A DNA stretch of 61,096 nucleotides, from assembly GCA_028714075.1 (NCBI GenBank), contig JAQTMZ010000014.1, forward strand, positions 1 to 61,096. The letters are read 5' to 3'. This document shows positions 24,275-32,911 of this stretch, piece by piece (position 1 is the first letter of the stretch; the number at the start of each line of letters is the position of its first letter). Under the pieces are notes generated by a model. That model did no database searches and was not told the DNA's origin. It was given only the letters and a program-made list of their open reading frames with translations. This DNA comes from Gallionella sp. (lineage in GTDB: Bacteria > Pseudomonadota > Gammaproteobacteria > Burkholderiales > Gallionellaceae). The position numbers were made by a program, and so were the translations under genes.

Positions 24275-25083
24275 TGCGATTAAACGGACAATCCGGATTT
24301 TCTCTGTTGGAGATGATTGTGGTGATCGTCATTACCGGCATCCTCGGCAGCATGGCGGCAGTGTTTATCAAGATGCCGGTGCAGCAGTATATGGATGTTG
24401 CGCGCCGCGCCGATTTGGCCGACATTGCGAACTTGGCGCTAAGCCGGCTCGAGAGCGACATTCGCTCGGCGCTACCGCACAGCGCGCGGGCGACATCGGG
24501 AACATGCCCGGTTACATCAGCAAACCCCGGCGGGACTGGCACATGCAGCTTTCTGGAAATTTTGCCGAGCAGCGGCAGCGGGCGTTATCGTAACGGCACA
24601 GGCGGGACGGGTGACATCTTGACTATTGGTGTTGCCGACACCTCGTTTGAGGTGCTGGGTGCGATGCCAGCATTTGCCTCCGGGGATCAGGTAATCGTCA
24701 CGGATAATACGGTTGCTGCTGCTTATGCCGGGAATTATCGTACCCCATGGGTTTCTACGGCGGCTCCAATAGTAACTATCACATCAATAGCCTTCCCGGC
24801 GGCGTCCCCGAGCGCGCGTTTTCATATCATTAACCAGGCAGTCAGCCATGTCTGCGACCCGTCTGTGGGCGGTACTTTAATACGCTATTCATATGCCATT
24901 CAGGCGGCACAGCCAACGACAGCGGCTGTGCTAGGAACCGCCAGGCTGCTTGCCAATAATGTCAGCAGTTGCGGTTTTGGCGTGACACAGGGCAACAGTC
25001 TGGTTGCAATCAGCCTGGGTGTAAGCAAAAGCAGTGAAGTTGCCACGTTATATAAGGTGGTGCATGTGAGCAACGAGCCATGA
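24274..25083 (+). CDS. mshO: MSHA minor prepilin MshO
   Basis: The 269-residue prepilin has a seven-residue leader (MRLNGQSG) cut before Phe and the motif FSLLEMIVVIVITGILGSMAAVF, with Glu at +5. The large C-terminal domain is typical for a PulJ/GspJ-like tip pilin. Its ATG overlaps the mshD stop by one base (TGATG). Confidence 0.9.
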   Translation: MRLNGQSGFSLLEMIVVIVITGILGSMAAVFIKMPVQQYMDVARRADLADIANLALSRLESDIRSALPHSARATSGTCPVTSANPGGTGTCSFLEILPSSGSGRYRNGTGGTGDILTIGVADTSFEVLGAMPAFASGDQVIVTDNTVAAAYAGNYRTPWVSTAAPIVTITSIAFPAASPSARFHIINQAVSHVCDPSVGGTLIRYSYAIQAAQPTTAAVLGTARLLANNVSSCGFGVTQGNSLVAISLGVSKSSEVATLYKVVHVSNEP

Positions 25084-25628
25084 TTCAGAAAATAGAAGAT
25101 AAGTGGTTGATGGCGCCACTCCATCCACTGCACCAAGGGGGAAGAGTGGCGTTGCCTTATGAGCGGTTGTGCAGCAGCATCTGCACTTTACCCGGCATGC
25201 CGCCCCATGAACGCGGCTTTGGCCTGGTTTCAGCTATTTTTTTGCTGGTAGTGGTTGTTGCGCTGGGCACATTTGCCGTCACGCTTTCAACTACCCAGCA
25301 GCAGAACGCTGCACTGGATATAATGGGTTCGCGAGCCTACCAGGCAGCGCGTACTGGAATAGAGTGGGGCGCATATCAGGTATTGCCTGCATCTGCGGCT
25401 GCTTATGCTTCGACATGCCGGACAAGTGGAAGCAGCAGTGCGATCAGCCCTTTATCAGGAACGCTGGGAAATTTTTTGGTGACGGTAAACTGCGTGGCCA
25501 CTTCACACCCGGAAGGGGCGTCGACTGTGTGGGGTTATCAACTCGCGGCATCGGCAACGCAGGGTACCCTAAACACGCCCGGTTATATCGAGCGAAATAT
25601 TGCGAGTGACGTGTGGATTGTAGAGTAG
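25080..25628 (+). CDS. mshP: MSHA biogenesis protein MshP (GspK-position)
   Basis: The 182-residue protein begins with an ATG overlapping the mshO stop by four bases. The membrane motif ERGFGLVSAIFLLVVVVALGTFAV is characteristic of MshP, and QQQNAALDIMGSRAYQAARTGIEWG follows. It lacks the usual Glu at +5. The leader is about 45 residues from this start; an ATG at 25197 would give a normal short leader (MPPHERG) but has no ribosome site. The C-terminus holds a cysteine pair (STCRTSG, VNCVA). Confidence 0.86.
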   Translation: MIQKIEDKWLMAPLHPLHQGGRVALPYERLCSSICTLPGMPPHERGFGLVSAIFLLVVVVALGTFAVTLSTTQQQNAALDIMGSRAYQAARTGIEWGAYQVLPASAAAYASTCRTSGSSSAISPLSGTLGNFLVTVNCVATSHPEGASTVWGYQLAASATQGTLNTPGYIERNIASDVWIVE

Positions 25629-25797
25629 CGCATCGGCTGGTCGCCCAACCTGCGAGAATACAGCGCCTCGCATATTTTGTGCCTGGAATGGGGTGCCCGG
25701 CTTGCGTAGAATGCACACAGAGCATTCCAAAATACCATTTGCTGCATGTTAAGTTTTATAGATATATGGAATATTATTAAACTGATTAACACTGATT

Positions 25798-26754
25798 ATG
25801 AAAATCCCATTCGTTTCTTCGTTGTTTAAGTCAAGAAAACGCGGCTCTGGTTGGCTGGCGGTTGTTTTGGCCAAGAATGGAGTTTATCTATCGAAAATCG
25901 AGCTGGGTGGCGCGATGCCGCATGTGGCCCGCTGTGAATATCACCAGATGGGTACTGTGTCTGCCGTTTCATTGGCCAAATTGCGCCGCACGGCAAATAT
26001 TGGCAGATGTGATTTTACCACGCTGCTTGCTCCAGACGAATACCAGATGTTGATGGTCGAGACCCCCAATGTCCCTGCTAATGAGTTGAAGACAGCGGTG
26101 CGCTGGAAGATAAAAGATAGCCTGAATTACCACGTAGAGGATGCCACGATAGATGTGTTGCCTATTCCTGTTGGCAAGTCAGGTTCGGAGCGGGCGCAGT
26201 CTGTTTATGTGATTGCCGCGTCCAATAATACTATCAAGAAACATATCGCTTTGTTCGAACAAGCAAAAATTGATCTGGGCGTAATTGATATTCCAGAGAT
26301 GGCCCAACGCAACATCGCTTTATTGTTTGAGCAGGGCGACCAAGCTTTGGCAATGCTGACATTTGGTGAAGATGGTGGCTTGTTGACGTTTACGGCAGGC
26401 GGTGAATTGTATTTATCGCGGTTCATGGAGATCAGTGTTGGCCAGTTGTTGGATGCCAGCGAGAGCCTGCGCAAACAATACCGTGACCGCGTGGAGTTCG
26501 AGTTGCAGCGTTCGCTGGATTACTTCGACAGCCAATTTAGTCACATGACCGTCAATCGCGTGCTGGTTTGCGTGCCGGACAATACCGGTTTGGTAGAGTT
26601 TTTGGCCGCTGCGATTGAAGTAAAAGTGGAGAAGCTGGACTTGTCACAAGTAATGGATGTCAGTGCGGTACCCGCACTTGCCGACAGCGAGTTTGTCGTG
26701 CACGCTTTATCGTCGTTGGGTGCAGCGCTGCGCCCGGAAAGGCGCGTGCGATGA
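25798..26754 (+). CDS. mshI: MSHA biogenesis protein MshI (PilM-like)
   Basis: The 318-residue cytoplasmic protein has the actin-like fold of PilM/GspL-N, with VETPNVPANELKTAVRWKIKDSL being the typical PilM segment. It links the ATPase to the inner-membrane alignment complex. Its start is preceded by a 169-base gap after mshP and the stop overlaps the next start, so I, the PilN-like gene and J form a unit. Here this block follows the pilins, whereas in Vibrio it precedes mshL. Confidence 0.88.
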   Translation: MKIPFVSSLFKSRKRGSGWLAVVLAKNGVYLSKIELGGAMPHVARCEYHQMGTVSAVSLAKLRRTANIGRCDFTTLLAPDEYQMLMVETPNVPANELKTAVRWKIKDSLNYHVEDATIDVLPIPVGKSGSERAQSVYVIAASNNTIKKHIALFEQAKIDLGVIDIPEMAQRNIALLFEQGDQALAMLTFGEDGGLLTFTAGGELYLSRFMEISVGQLLDASESLRKQYRDRVEFELQRSLDYFDSQFSHMTVNRVLVCVPDNTGLVEFLAAAIEVKVEKLDLSQVMDVSAVPALADSEFVVHALSSLGAALRPERRVR

Positions 26755-27395
26755 GCCAGCAAATCAATCTGCTTAATCCGCTTTTAAAGAGACAGCGCGA
26801 TTATTTTTCGTTTCAGAACATGCTGCAGGCTATTGGTTTTGTTATTTTTGGGTCGATGCTTTTTTATGGTTACGCATTCTACCAGTCGCTCCAACTTACT
26901 AAACAATTCGAAGATAACGCGCAACGATATAATGCCGAGCAAGCGCGCTTGACTCGCTTCACTAGCGAATTTTCGCCGCAGCAGTCCACGGAGGAATTGC
27001 AGGCGGAGGCGTCAAAGCTGGAGAATGAATTGGGTGAGCAAAAAGAATTGATTGAGGCATTAAACTCAAGAGCGGGAGGCATCACCACGGGGTTTTCTGA
27101 ATATATGCGCGCATTTTCTCGTCAGGTTGTGCAAGGGTTGTGGTTGACCGGTTTCAAGATATCCAGTGATGGGATGGGCGATGGGGCGGACATCAGCTTG
27201 AGTGGCGGGGTATTGAATCCGGAATTGTTGCCAACCTACATTCAACGCCTGGGTAAAGAAAAAATCATGCATGGCAAGACCTTCTCTACCTTGCAAATTC
27301 AAGTGGGTGCCGGAAAAGGATTAAGCTCGGCTTCTCCGCCACGTTATGTGGAATTCACACTGCATTCGACGCCCGTTAGTGAGGCCAAAAAATGA
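26751..27395 (+). CDS. PilN-like MSHA biogenesis protein (MshI2 type)
   Basis: The 214-residue protein begins SQQINLLNPLLKRQ, the PilN-type cytoplasmic motif that docks on PilM, and has one membrane helix (about 25-45), a coiled coil (45-105) and a periplasmic ferredoxin-like domain. ATG overlaps the mshI stop. With its neighbours it builds the MSHA equivalent of the PilMNO alignment complex. Confidence 0.85.
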   Translation: MSQQINLLNPLLKRQRDYFSFQNMLQAIGFVIFGSMLFYGYAFYQSLQLTKQFEDNAQRYNAEQARLTRFTSEFSPQQSTEELQAEASKLENELGEQKELIEALNSRAGGITTGFSEYMRAFSRQVVQGLWLTGFKISSDGMGDGADISLSGGVLNPELLPTYIQRLGKEKIMHGKTFSTLQIQVGAGKGLSSASPPRYVEFTLHSTPVSEAKK

Positions 27396-27402
27396 GGCTT
27401 GA

Positions 27403-28059
27403 ATGAAATATTATTGGGGGTTGATGCAAGGCAAGGTGGAAGCGATGCCTTTGCGTGAGCGCATGGTAATGTTCGCTGCAATAGCGTTTGCGCTGATAGC
27501 GCTGACCAGCACGGTGCTGCTGGATCCTCTCTTGGAAAAACAGAAGGCGTTATCGGCAAAGCTGATGAAGTTGCAAGGGCAAATGAAAGAGCTGCAAGAT
27601 AAAGTGCAGTCTATATCTCAGGCCAAGAAGGAGGATGAGCATTCGCCGCTGCGCGCAAGGATTGCGCAACTTAAGAAGCAATTGGAGGCGCAGCAGGAAG
27701 ATATTAAAGGCCGGCGAGATCATCTGGTTGATCCAGACAAAATAGCTGGCATGCTGGAACAAATTTTGAATAAAAATGGTAAGTTGCAATTGGTTGCGCT
27801 GGAGACTTTGCCGGCAAGTTTGGTGACTGCGCCAACCAAAAACACCAAAGCCGAGCAGAAGCAAATCTTCCGGCACGGTGTAAGAATTACCTTGCGCGGC
27901 GGTTATCTGGATTTGCTGCAATACCTCACTGCGGTGGAGAAAGCGCCGACACAGATGTACTGGGATGAGGTGAGCTTTATTGTGGACAAATACCCTGATG
28001 GAGTGCTTGTCTTGACTTTGCACACTTTGAGCTTGGATAAGGCATGGCTGAAAGTATGA
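27403..28059 (+). CDS. mshJ: MSHA biogenesis protein MshJ (PilO-like)
   Basis: The 218-residue bitopic protein has a helix near residues 22-42 and a coiled coil with KLQGQMKELQDKVQSISQ, then a periplasmic domain, as in PilO/GspM. It follows the PilN-like gene by seven bases. The last bases overlap the likely start of mshK, so translation is coupled. Confidence 0.87.
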   Translation: MKYYWGLMQGKVEAMPLRERMVMFAAIAFALIALTSTVLLDPLLEKQKALSAKLMKLQGQMKELQDKVQSISQAKKEDEHSPLRARIAQLKKQLEAQQEDIKGRRDHLVDPDKIAGMLEQILNKNGKLQLVALETLPASLVTAPTKNTKAEQKQIFRHGVRITLRGGYLDLLQYLTAVEKAPTQMYWDEVSFIVDKYPDGVLVLTLHTLSLDKAWLKV

Positions 28060-28625
28060 TTGGAGACCAGAGGTTTTGTCGCGGCTGCGCCGCACAGTCT
28101 TGTGGAATGTACCGCATAGCGGCAAACAACCTGCTGTCTTTTTGTGGGGTTGTTAATCCTTTTGCTATGCAATCCCCAAGCAGCTGCAAGTTTGTTGGCC
28201 GCAGGCTGGTAAATAACACCAAACAGGTCGTTGGTTATATCTTCTGCCTTCTGTTTTCAGCCTTTTGCCATGCCGAGGAATTGCCCGACCCTACTCGTCC
28301 ACCGGCTATTATTGCTATTTCTGCAGCGACAACAGGGAGAGGTGCGCCATCAGGCTTGCAATCCGTTATTATTTCCAAAACCCGCCGTGCCGCAATTATT
28401 GACGGTGAAACCGTTGAATTGAAGGGTAAACATGGTGATGCTACATTGATTGAGGTGAGCGAAACTGGCGTAGTGTTACAGGGAGCACAGGGGCGTCAAG
28501 TGTTGACGCTGTTTCCCGATGTGAGGATTATGCAAAAAGAGATTCAGGCTGCGCCCCAATTATCCATAAAGGAGGGCGGGTTAGCGCAAAAAACTAGGCT
28601 GGAAGCACGCAAGGAGCGTAAATGA
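28056..28625 (+). CDS. mshK: MSHA biogenesis protein MshK (PilP-like)
   Basis: The protein has about 189 residues if it begins at ATG 28056, which overlaps the mshJ stop (ATGA). A hydrophobic core VVGYIFCLLFSAFCHA followed by EELPDPTRPP looks like a signal peptide and mature start, so ATG 28167 (152 residues) is an alternative. DPTRPP and the later AAIIDGETVELKG segment are typical of MshK/PilP proteins, which connect the inner-membrane complex to the secretin MshL. The gene stop overlaps the mshL start. Confidence 0.82.
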   Translation: MIGDQRFCRGCAAQSCGMYRIAANNLLSFCGVVNPFAMQSPSSCKFVGRRLVNNTKQVVGYIFCLLFSAFCHAEELPDPTRPPAIIAISAATTGRGAPSGLQSVIISKTRRAAIIDGETVELKGKHGDATLIEVSETGVVLQGAQGRQVLTLFPDVRIMQKEIQAAPQLSIKEGGLAQKTRLEARKERK

Positions 28626-30340
28626 GAGTTTCGATATGGTTGTGTGCTGGCCTGCTGCTGGCGGGCTGTGCTACACCGACTGCTCGAAATCAGACGGCAG
28701 ATGCCATTCGGCACGAAATGAATCAATCCGTGCAGGATAGCGTCAAGCCAAGCAGGGCGGACGAGGTGAATAATGCCTTGCTGCCGCCGCTGGCAATGAT
28801 TCTGCCCAAGGTGGGGAAGCCGCTGGAAACGAAATTTGACTTAACGGTTAACAATACGCCGGCCAGCCAAGTGTTCATGGCGATTGTGTCGGGTACGCGC
28901 TACAGCATGCTGCTGCACCCGGATGTCAGCGGTAGCGTATCGCTGAATTTAAAAGATGTGACGGTGCTTGAATCACTTGAAGCAATTCGCGAGATGTATG
29001 GTTATGATTACAAGCTTGATGGCTCGCGGATATATATCCAGTCGATAGCATTGCAGACTCGGCTCTTTCAGGTGAATTACTTGACCGGACAGCGCCGTGG
29101 AGACTCCGCATTGCAGGTAAGCAGCGGCTCTGCAACCGGCACAACCGGCACAACCGGCACGACCGGCACGACTGGCACGACTGGCACGACTGGCACGACT
29201 GGCACGACTGGCACAACCGGCGCAGTGGGCACCAGTAGCGGAAGCAGTAGCAGCAATGTGACCATGAACAGCGATGTTGATTTTTGGAAAGAATTGCAAA
29301 CCTCGCTGACAGCCATTGTGGGCAATAAGGAAGGGCGCAGCGTAGTGATTAGCCCGATGTCCGGCGTTATTGTGGTGCGCGCCATGCCGGATGAGTTGAG
29401 GAATATCGCAGCTTATCTCAAGGCTTCGCAAATTTCTGTTGAAAGACAGGTGATTCTTGAGGCGAAAATAGTTGAAGTGAAGCTGAACGATGGATTCCAG
29501 AGCGGCGTGAACTGGGCCGCGTTCGGAAAAGCTCCGACACGTAATAGTACGCTGTCGGCCGGGCAGATGGGCGCAGGATCAAATATGACGTTGCCGCAGG
29601 CGGCAGCGAATCTCGGTGCCGCAGCAGGTACGACGGCGGCATTGGCATCCAGCCTGCCAAGTCTGGGTTCAATGTTCGGTTTGGCGTTTCAAACCAATAA
29701 TTTCGCGGCTTTGCTAAGCTTTCTCGAAACGCAGGGGAATGTCCAAGTGCTATCCAGCCCACGCATTGCGACAATCAATAACCAGAAAGCCATACTCAAG
29801 GTGGGTGTGGATGAAAGCTATTTTGATGGCGTTACCAGTGCTACTGCCAATACTACTTTGGGCGGTAGTTTGCTTACGGCAACAGGCGCTACACCGAACA
29901 CCGTAAAGTATTTTTCAGGGATAGTATTGGATGTCACGCCGCGCATTGATCAAAACAACGAAATCATTTTGCATGTTCATCCTTCGGTGACGGACGTGCA
30001 GACTATTACCAAGTCAGCTACTGTGCAGGGGAGCAGTTTTTCAGTGCCGATGGCATCCAAAACAGTTTCTGAGACAGACAGTATCGTGCGTGCCCGCGAC
30101 GGACAGATTGTGGTAATTGGCGGCTTGATGAAGCAGTCCAGTTCCGATGATAGATCCGGTTTGCCTGGTTTGACCAAGACGATGTTTGGGCAAACCAAGC
30201 AAATTAGCCAAAAAAGCGAGTTGATTATTTTGCTGAAACCCACTGTAGTGGATAGTGAAAAAGATTGGTCAGAAGACATCGCACAAAGCCGTGACCGCTT
30301 CAACGGGCTGTTGAAATCGCCTGCAAACAGCAAACCATGA
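28622..30340 (+). CDS. mshL: MSHA outer-membrane secretin MshL
   Basis: The 572-residue lipoprotein has signal peptide with lipobox LLAGC, an N-domain with the STN-like fold (about 70-140), and a C-terminal secretin domain (about 270-560). The secretin domain holds VLSSPRIATINNQKA and the VVIGGLMKQSS signature. It forms the channel through which the pilus leaves. Residues 172-201 are a Thr-Gly-Thr tandem repeat (29135-29224) between the two parts. The start overlaps the mshK stop. Confidence 0.94.
   Translation: MRVSIWLCAGLLLAGCATPTARNQTADAIRHEMNQSVQDSVKPSRADEVNNALLPPLAMILPKVGKPLETKFDLTVNNTPASQVFMAIVSGTRYSMLLHPDVSGSVSLNLKDVTVLESLEAIREMYGYDYKLDGSRIYIQSIALQTRLFQVNYLTGQRRGDSALQVSSGSATGTTGTTGTTGTTGTTGTTGTTGTTGTTGAVGTSSGSSSSNVTMNSDVDFWKELQTSLTAIVGNKEGRSVVISPMSGVIVVRAMPDELRNIAAYLKASQISVERQVILEAKIVEVKLNDGFQSGVNWAAFGKAPTRNSTLSAGQMGAGSNMTLPQAAANLGAAAGTTAALASSLPSLGSMFGLAFQTNNFAALLSFLETQGNVQVLSSPRIATINNQKAILKVGVDESYFDGVTSATANTTLGGSLLTATGATPNTVKYFSGIVLDVTPRIDQNNEIILHVHPSVTDVQTITKSATVQGSSFSVPMASKTVSETDSIVRARDGQIVVIGGLMKQSSSDDRSGLPGLTKTMFGQTKQISQKSELIILLKPTVVDSEKDWSEDIAQSRDRFNGLLKSPANSKP
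29135..29224 (+). repeat. 9-bp tandem repeat encoding Thr-Gly-Thr in mshL
   Basis: Ten 9-base units of the form AC(C/T)GGCAC(A/G) follow each other; nine encode Thr-Gly-Thr and the last, degenerate unit Thr-Gly-Ala. The central five units share the ACTGGCAC form and the edges use ACC. Copy-number change in steps of nine would keep the reading frame. Confidence 0.97.
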
Positions 30341-30427
30341 ATCAGAGGGCCGACGACGGAGGACAGCACACAGAAATGAGGTTGCAGCCGGAATGCACCT
30401 TGAATCTGTTCTCTGGGTGACACGCTT

Positions 30428-31381
30428 ATGTATCTACAACACTTTGGCCTGCGCGAAGCACCCTTCACTTTAACCCCGGACACCAGTTTCTTTTTTGCCT
30501 GCTCAAGTTATCAGGAAGCGCTCAACACCTTGCTGGTGGCAGTACGCAACGGCGAAGGCTTCATCAAAATCACCGGTGAGGTGGGAAGCGGCAAGACGTT
30601 GCTGTGCCGCAAATTTCTGACCGCGCTGAACCAGGGGCGCCAATCCACCACGTTAATCGGCACGCAGGATCAAAGTATTGCCGTATCCCCCGCTACGCGT
30701 TTCATTACGGCTTATATCCCCAACCCTTATCTGGAGCCGCGTGCTTTGTTGCTGGCATTGGCGGAGGAGTTCCGTTTGCCGATAGGGAAGGATGCCGATC
30801 AGCATCAGTTGTTGAAGGGATTGACGGGCACGCTGCTGGAGTGCGCGCGCAATGGCCCGCGCGTTCTGGTCTGCCTCGACGAGGCGCAAGCCATGCCGTT
30901 GGAAAGCCTTGAGGTATTGCGCTTGCTGACCAATCTTGAAACCGAGAAGCGCAAGTTGTTGCAGGTGGTGCTGTTCGGCCAGCCGGAACTGGACGAACAT
31001 TTGAGCCATCATTCAATACGCCAATTGCGCCAGCGCATCAGCTTCCAGTATGACCTGAAAGGATTGCGCAAGGACGAGTTGGATCGCTATTTGCGCCATC
31101 GTTTGACGGTGGCCGGGTTTTCCGGCGAAACACTGTTCAGCAAAAGTGCGGTTGCCAAGCTGCAGCGCATTTCACGCGGCACACCGAGGCTGGTCAACAT
31201 CGTTGCGCACAAGGCCTTGATGCTGGCATTCAGCGAGGGGTTGCAACAAGTGTCCGTCAGGCATATCCGCGATGCCGCAGCCGACACGCCGGAAGTGTAT
31301 CCCGACTGGCAGCCCTGGGCGGTTGCCGTTATGGCGGCAATGTTGGTGTCACTGGGCGTTGCGTGGGTAGTATTGCAATGA
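30428..31381 (+). CDS. mshM: MSHA biogenesis ATPase MshM (ExeA-like)
   Basis: The 317-residue AAA protein has Walker A GEVGSGKT (50-57), Walker B VLVCLDEAQAMP and a C-terminal membrane helix (about 297-316). Proteins of this ExeA/GspA family help the secretin assemble through peptidoglycan. It begins 87 bases after mshL. The first residues MYLQHFGLREAPFTLTPD are highly typical. A short repeat element separates it from mshN. Confidence 0.92.
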   Translation: MYLQHFGLREAPFTLTPDTSFFFACSSYQEALNTLLVAVRNGEGFIKITGEVGSGKTLLCRKFLTALNQGRQSTTLIGTQDQSIAVSPATRFITAYIPNPYLEPRALLLALAEEFRLPIGKDADQHQLLKGLTGTLLECARNGPRVLVCLDEAQAMPLESLEVLRLLTNLETEKRKLLQVVLFGQPELDEHLSHHSIRQLRQRISFQYDLKGLRKDELDRYLRHRLTVAGFSGETLFSKSAVAKLQRISRGTPRLVNIVAHKALMLAFSEGLQQVSVRHIRDAAADTPEVYPDWQPWAVAVMAAMLVSLGVAWVVLQ

Positions 31382-31513
31382 GGGAGCCTCTAAAATCCAC
31401 ATTTGCGAGCCGCTGCTATTCGGCTTGCCTGCTTGTCCCACTTCATCCAAACTGCTGCTTGCCCCATTTCCGCGCCTCGCCTTTGGGCGAACTCTGAATT
31501 TATAGAGGTTCTC
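31382..31513. mobile_element. Short non-autonomous element (MITE-like) between mshM and mshN
   Basis: This 132-base stretch fills the gap exactly from the mshM stop to the mshN start. The left end GGAGCCTCTAAAATCC and the complement of the right end, GAGAACCTCTATAAATTC, are imperfect inverted repeats. It has no coding capacity. A diverged copy lies at 20205-20364. Its right end supplies TAGAGG, the ribosome-site-like sequence just ahead of the mshN ATG. Confidence 0.6.
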
Positions 31514-32719
31514 ATGAGTGTCATCAATCAGGTTTTGAATCAAATTGAACAACGCGGCGCGCAAAGGCTATCCGGGCAAACCATGGTGCGGGCCGTTCCG
31601 CCGGTGCGCGATACGCGCAAGCTCAAAGCCGCGTTGCTGGTTTTGGGTGCGGTTTTGGCTGTCGGCGCGCTGGTATGGCAATGGCCGCGGATAAAGAAAC
31701 CGGCCGCTGTAACGGCAAGCAATGTTCAGGCTAAGCCTGTCACAGTTATTGCCGCACCGGCGTCTGGTGTTATGAATGAACCGGTTGCGGAAACACTCGT
31801 GCCTGCGTCGCAACTGAGTCCGGAATTGAGCGCTGTTACGCCACCTTCCCCGAATGCGGTAAAAGGCGGCGATGCCGCCGCTCCGGCTAAGCCGTTGGGC
31901 CAATCAACCAAGCCGTTGCTGAGTCCGCACAATCCATCAACGGATCCCAACGCTGTTGCGCCGGCAAGACCGTTGAGCGAGCCCAATAAACCGTTACCAA
32001 GCCGACGCGGGTTGTCAGCGCCACCTCGTGCCCTTGCATCGGAACGACCGTTAAGCGAATCAAGTGAAACGCCACAAAACCAAGGCAGCTTGCCGGATGC
32101 CCGTGCTGCTGCCCCGGCATCCAGCGGAGATTTGCCGAAGAAGCAAATCAGCCCGGCGCAACAAGCCGATGCGGAATTTCACAAAGCATCCGGGTTGGTG
32201 CAGCAGGGAAATAGCACCGATGCTTTGGCGGGATATGAGGCGGCGTTGCGCCTGAATCCGGGGCATGACGCGGCGCGCCAGGCGCTGGTGGCGTTGCTGC
32301 TGGAAAACAAGCGCGGCGCAGAGGCGGAGCGGGTATTGCATGAGGGGATAAAGAGCAGGCCCGAGCAGGCGAGTTTTGCCATGTTGCTGGCGCGTCTGCA
32401 AGTGGAGCGCGGCGCGGTGGGCGAGGCGCTTGCGACGCTGGAAAAATCGCTGCCCTTTGCCGACCAGCAAGCCGATTACCAGGCTTTCCTCGCGGCGCTG
32501 CTGCAACGCCAGAACCGCCATAATGAGGCGATCGCGCATTACCAGATCGTGCTGCAACTCGCACCGAACAATGGCATTTGGCTGATGGGCTACGGCATTT
32601 CCCTGCGGGCGGTACAACGCAATGCCGAAGCAAAAGATGCGTTCAAGCGTGCGCTTGAGACACAAACACTCAGCCCCGAGCTGCGTGAGTTCGTGCAGCA
32701 AAAGCTCAAGGGGCTTTGA
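31514..32719 (+). CDS. mshN: MSHA biogenesis protein MshN (TPR protein)
   Basis: The protein has 401 residues from ATG 31514, the family start MSVINQVLNQIEQRG. There is one membrane helix (about 40-57), then a long Pro/Ser/Ala-rich spacer (60-215) with repeated PL(S/G)xxxKPL motifs, and a C-terminal TPR region (220-400). MshN helps pilus assembly; its exact role is not known. It ends the MSHA locus. The longer reading frame upstream comes from the inserted element and is not part of the gene. Confidence 0.9.
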   Translation: MSVINQVLNQIEQRGAQRLSGQTMVRAVPPVRDTRKLKAALLVLGAVLAVGALVWQWPRIKKPAAVTASNVQAKPVTVIAAPASGVMNEPVAETLVPASQLSPELSAVTPPSPNAVKGGDAAAPAKPLGQSTKPLLSPHNPSTDPNAVAPARPLSEPNKPLPSRRGLSAPPRALASERPLSESSETPQNQGSLPDARAAAPASSGDLPKKQISPAQQADAEFHKASGLVQQGNSTDALAGYEAALRLNPGHDAARQALVALLLENKRGAEAERVLHEGIKSRPEQASFAMLLARLQVERGAVGEALATLEKSLPFADQQADYQAFLAALLQRQNRHNEAIAHYQIVLQLAPNNGIWLMGYGISLRAVQRNAEAKDAFKRALETQTLSPELREFVQQKLKGL

Positions 32720-32833
32720 CGGGTCAGAGAACGGAAGCGCCGCCGCGGCAATCACCGTCGCCAACCGCAGTGTTTTCCGCTTTTCCCGGCTGCCGCCGCC
32801 GCTTCTTTGTATCGCAGGCTCTCCCTTAAATTA

Positions 32834-32861
32834 TTGTCCGGGAATCGGGAGCCGCTATACA
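32834..32861 (+). promoter_or_regulatory. Sigma-70-type promoter before the coiled-coil gene
   Basis: TTGTCC (32834-32839), 16 bases, then TATACA (32856-32861). GCCGCTATACAA is repeated 13 bases downstream (32864-32875), which doubles the -10 region. A transcript would start about 45 bases before the ATG at 32912. Confidence 0.6.
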
Positions 32862-32911
32862 ATGCCGCTATACAAAACAAGTTACGTTAATTTAAGCGCA
32901 GATACCAAGCC

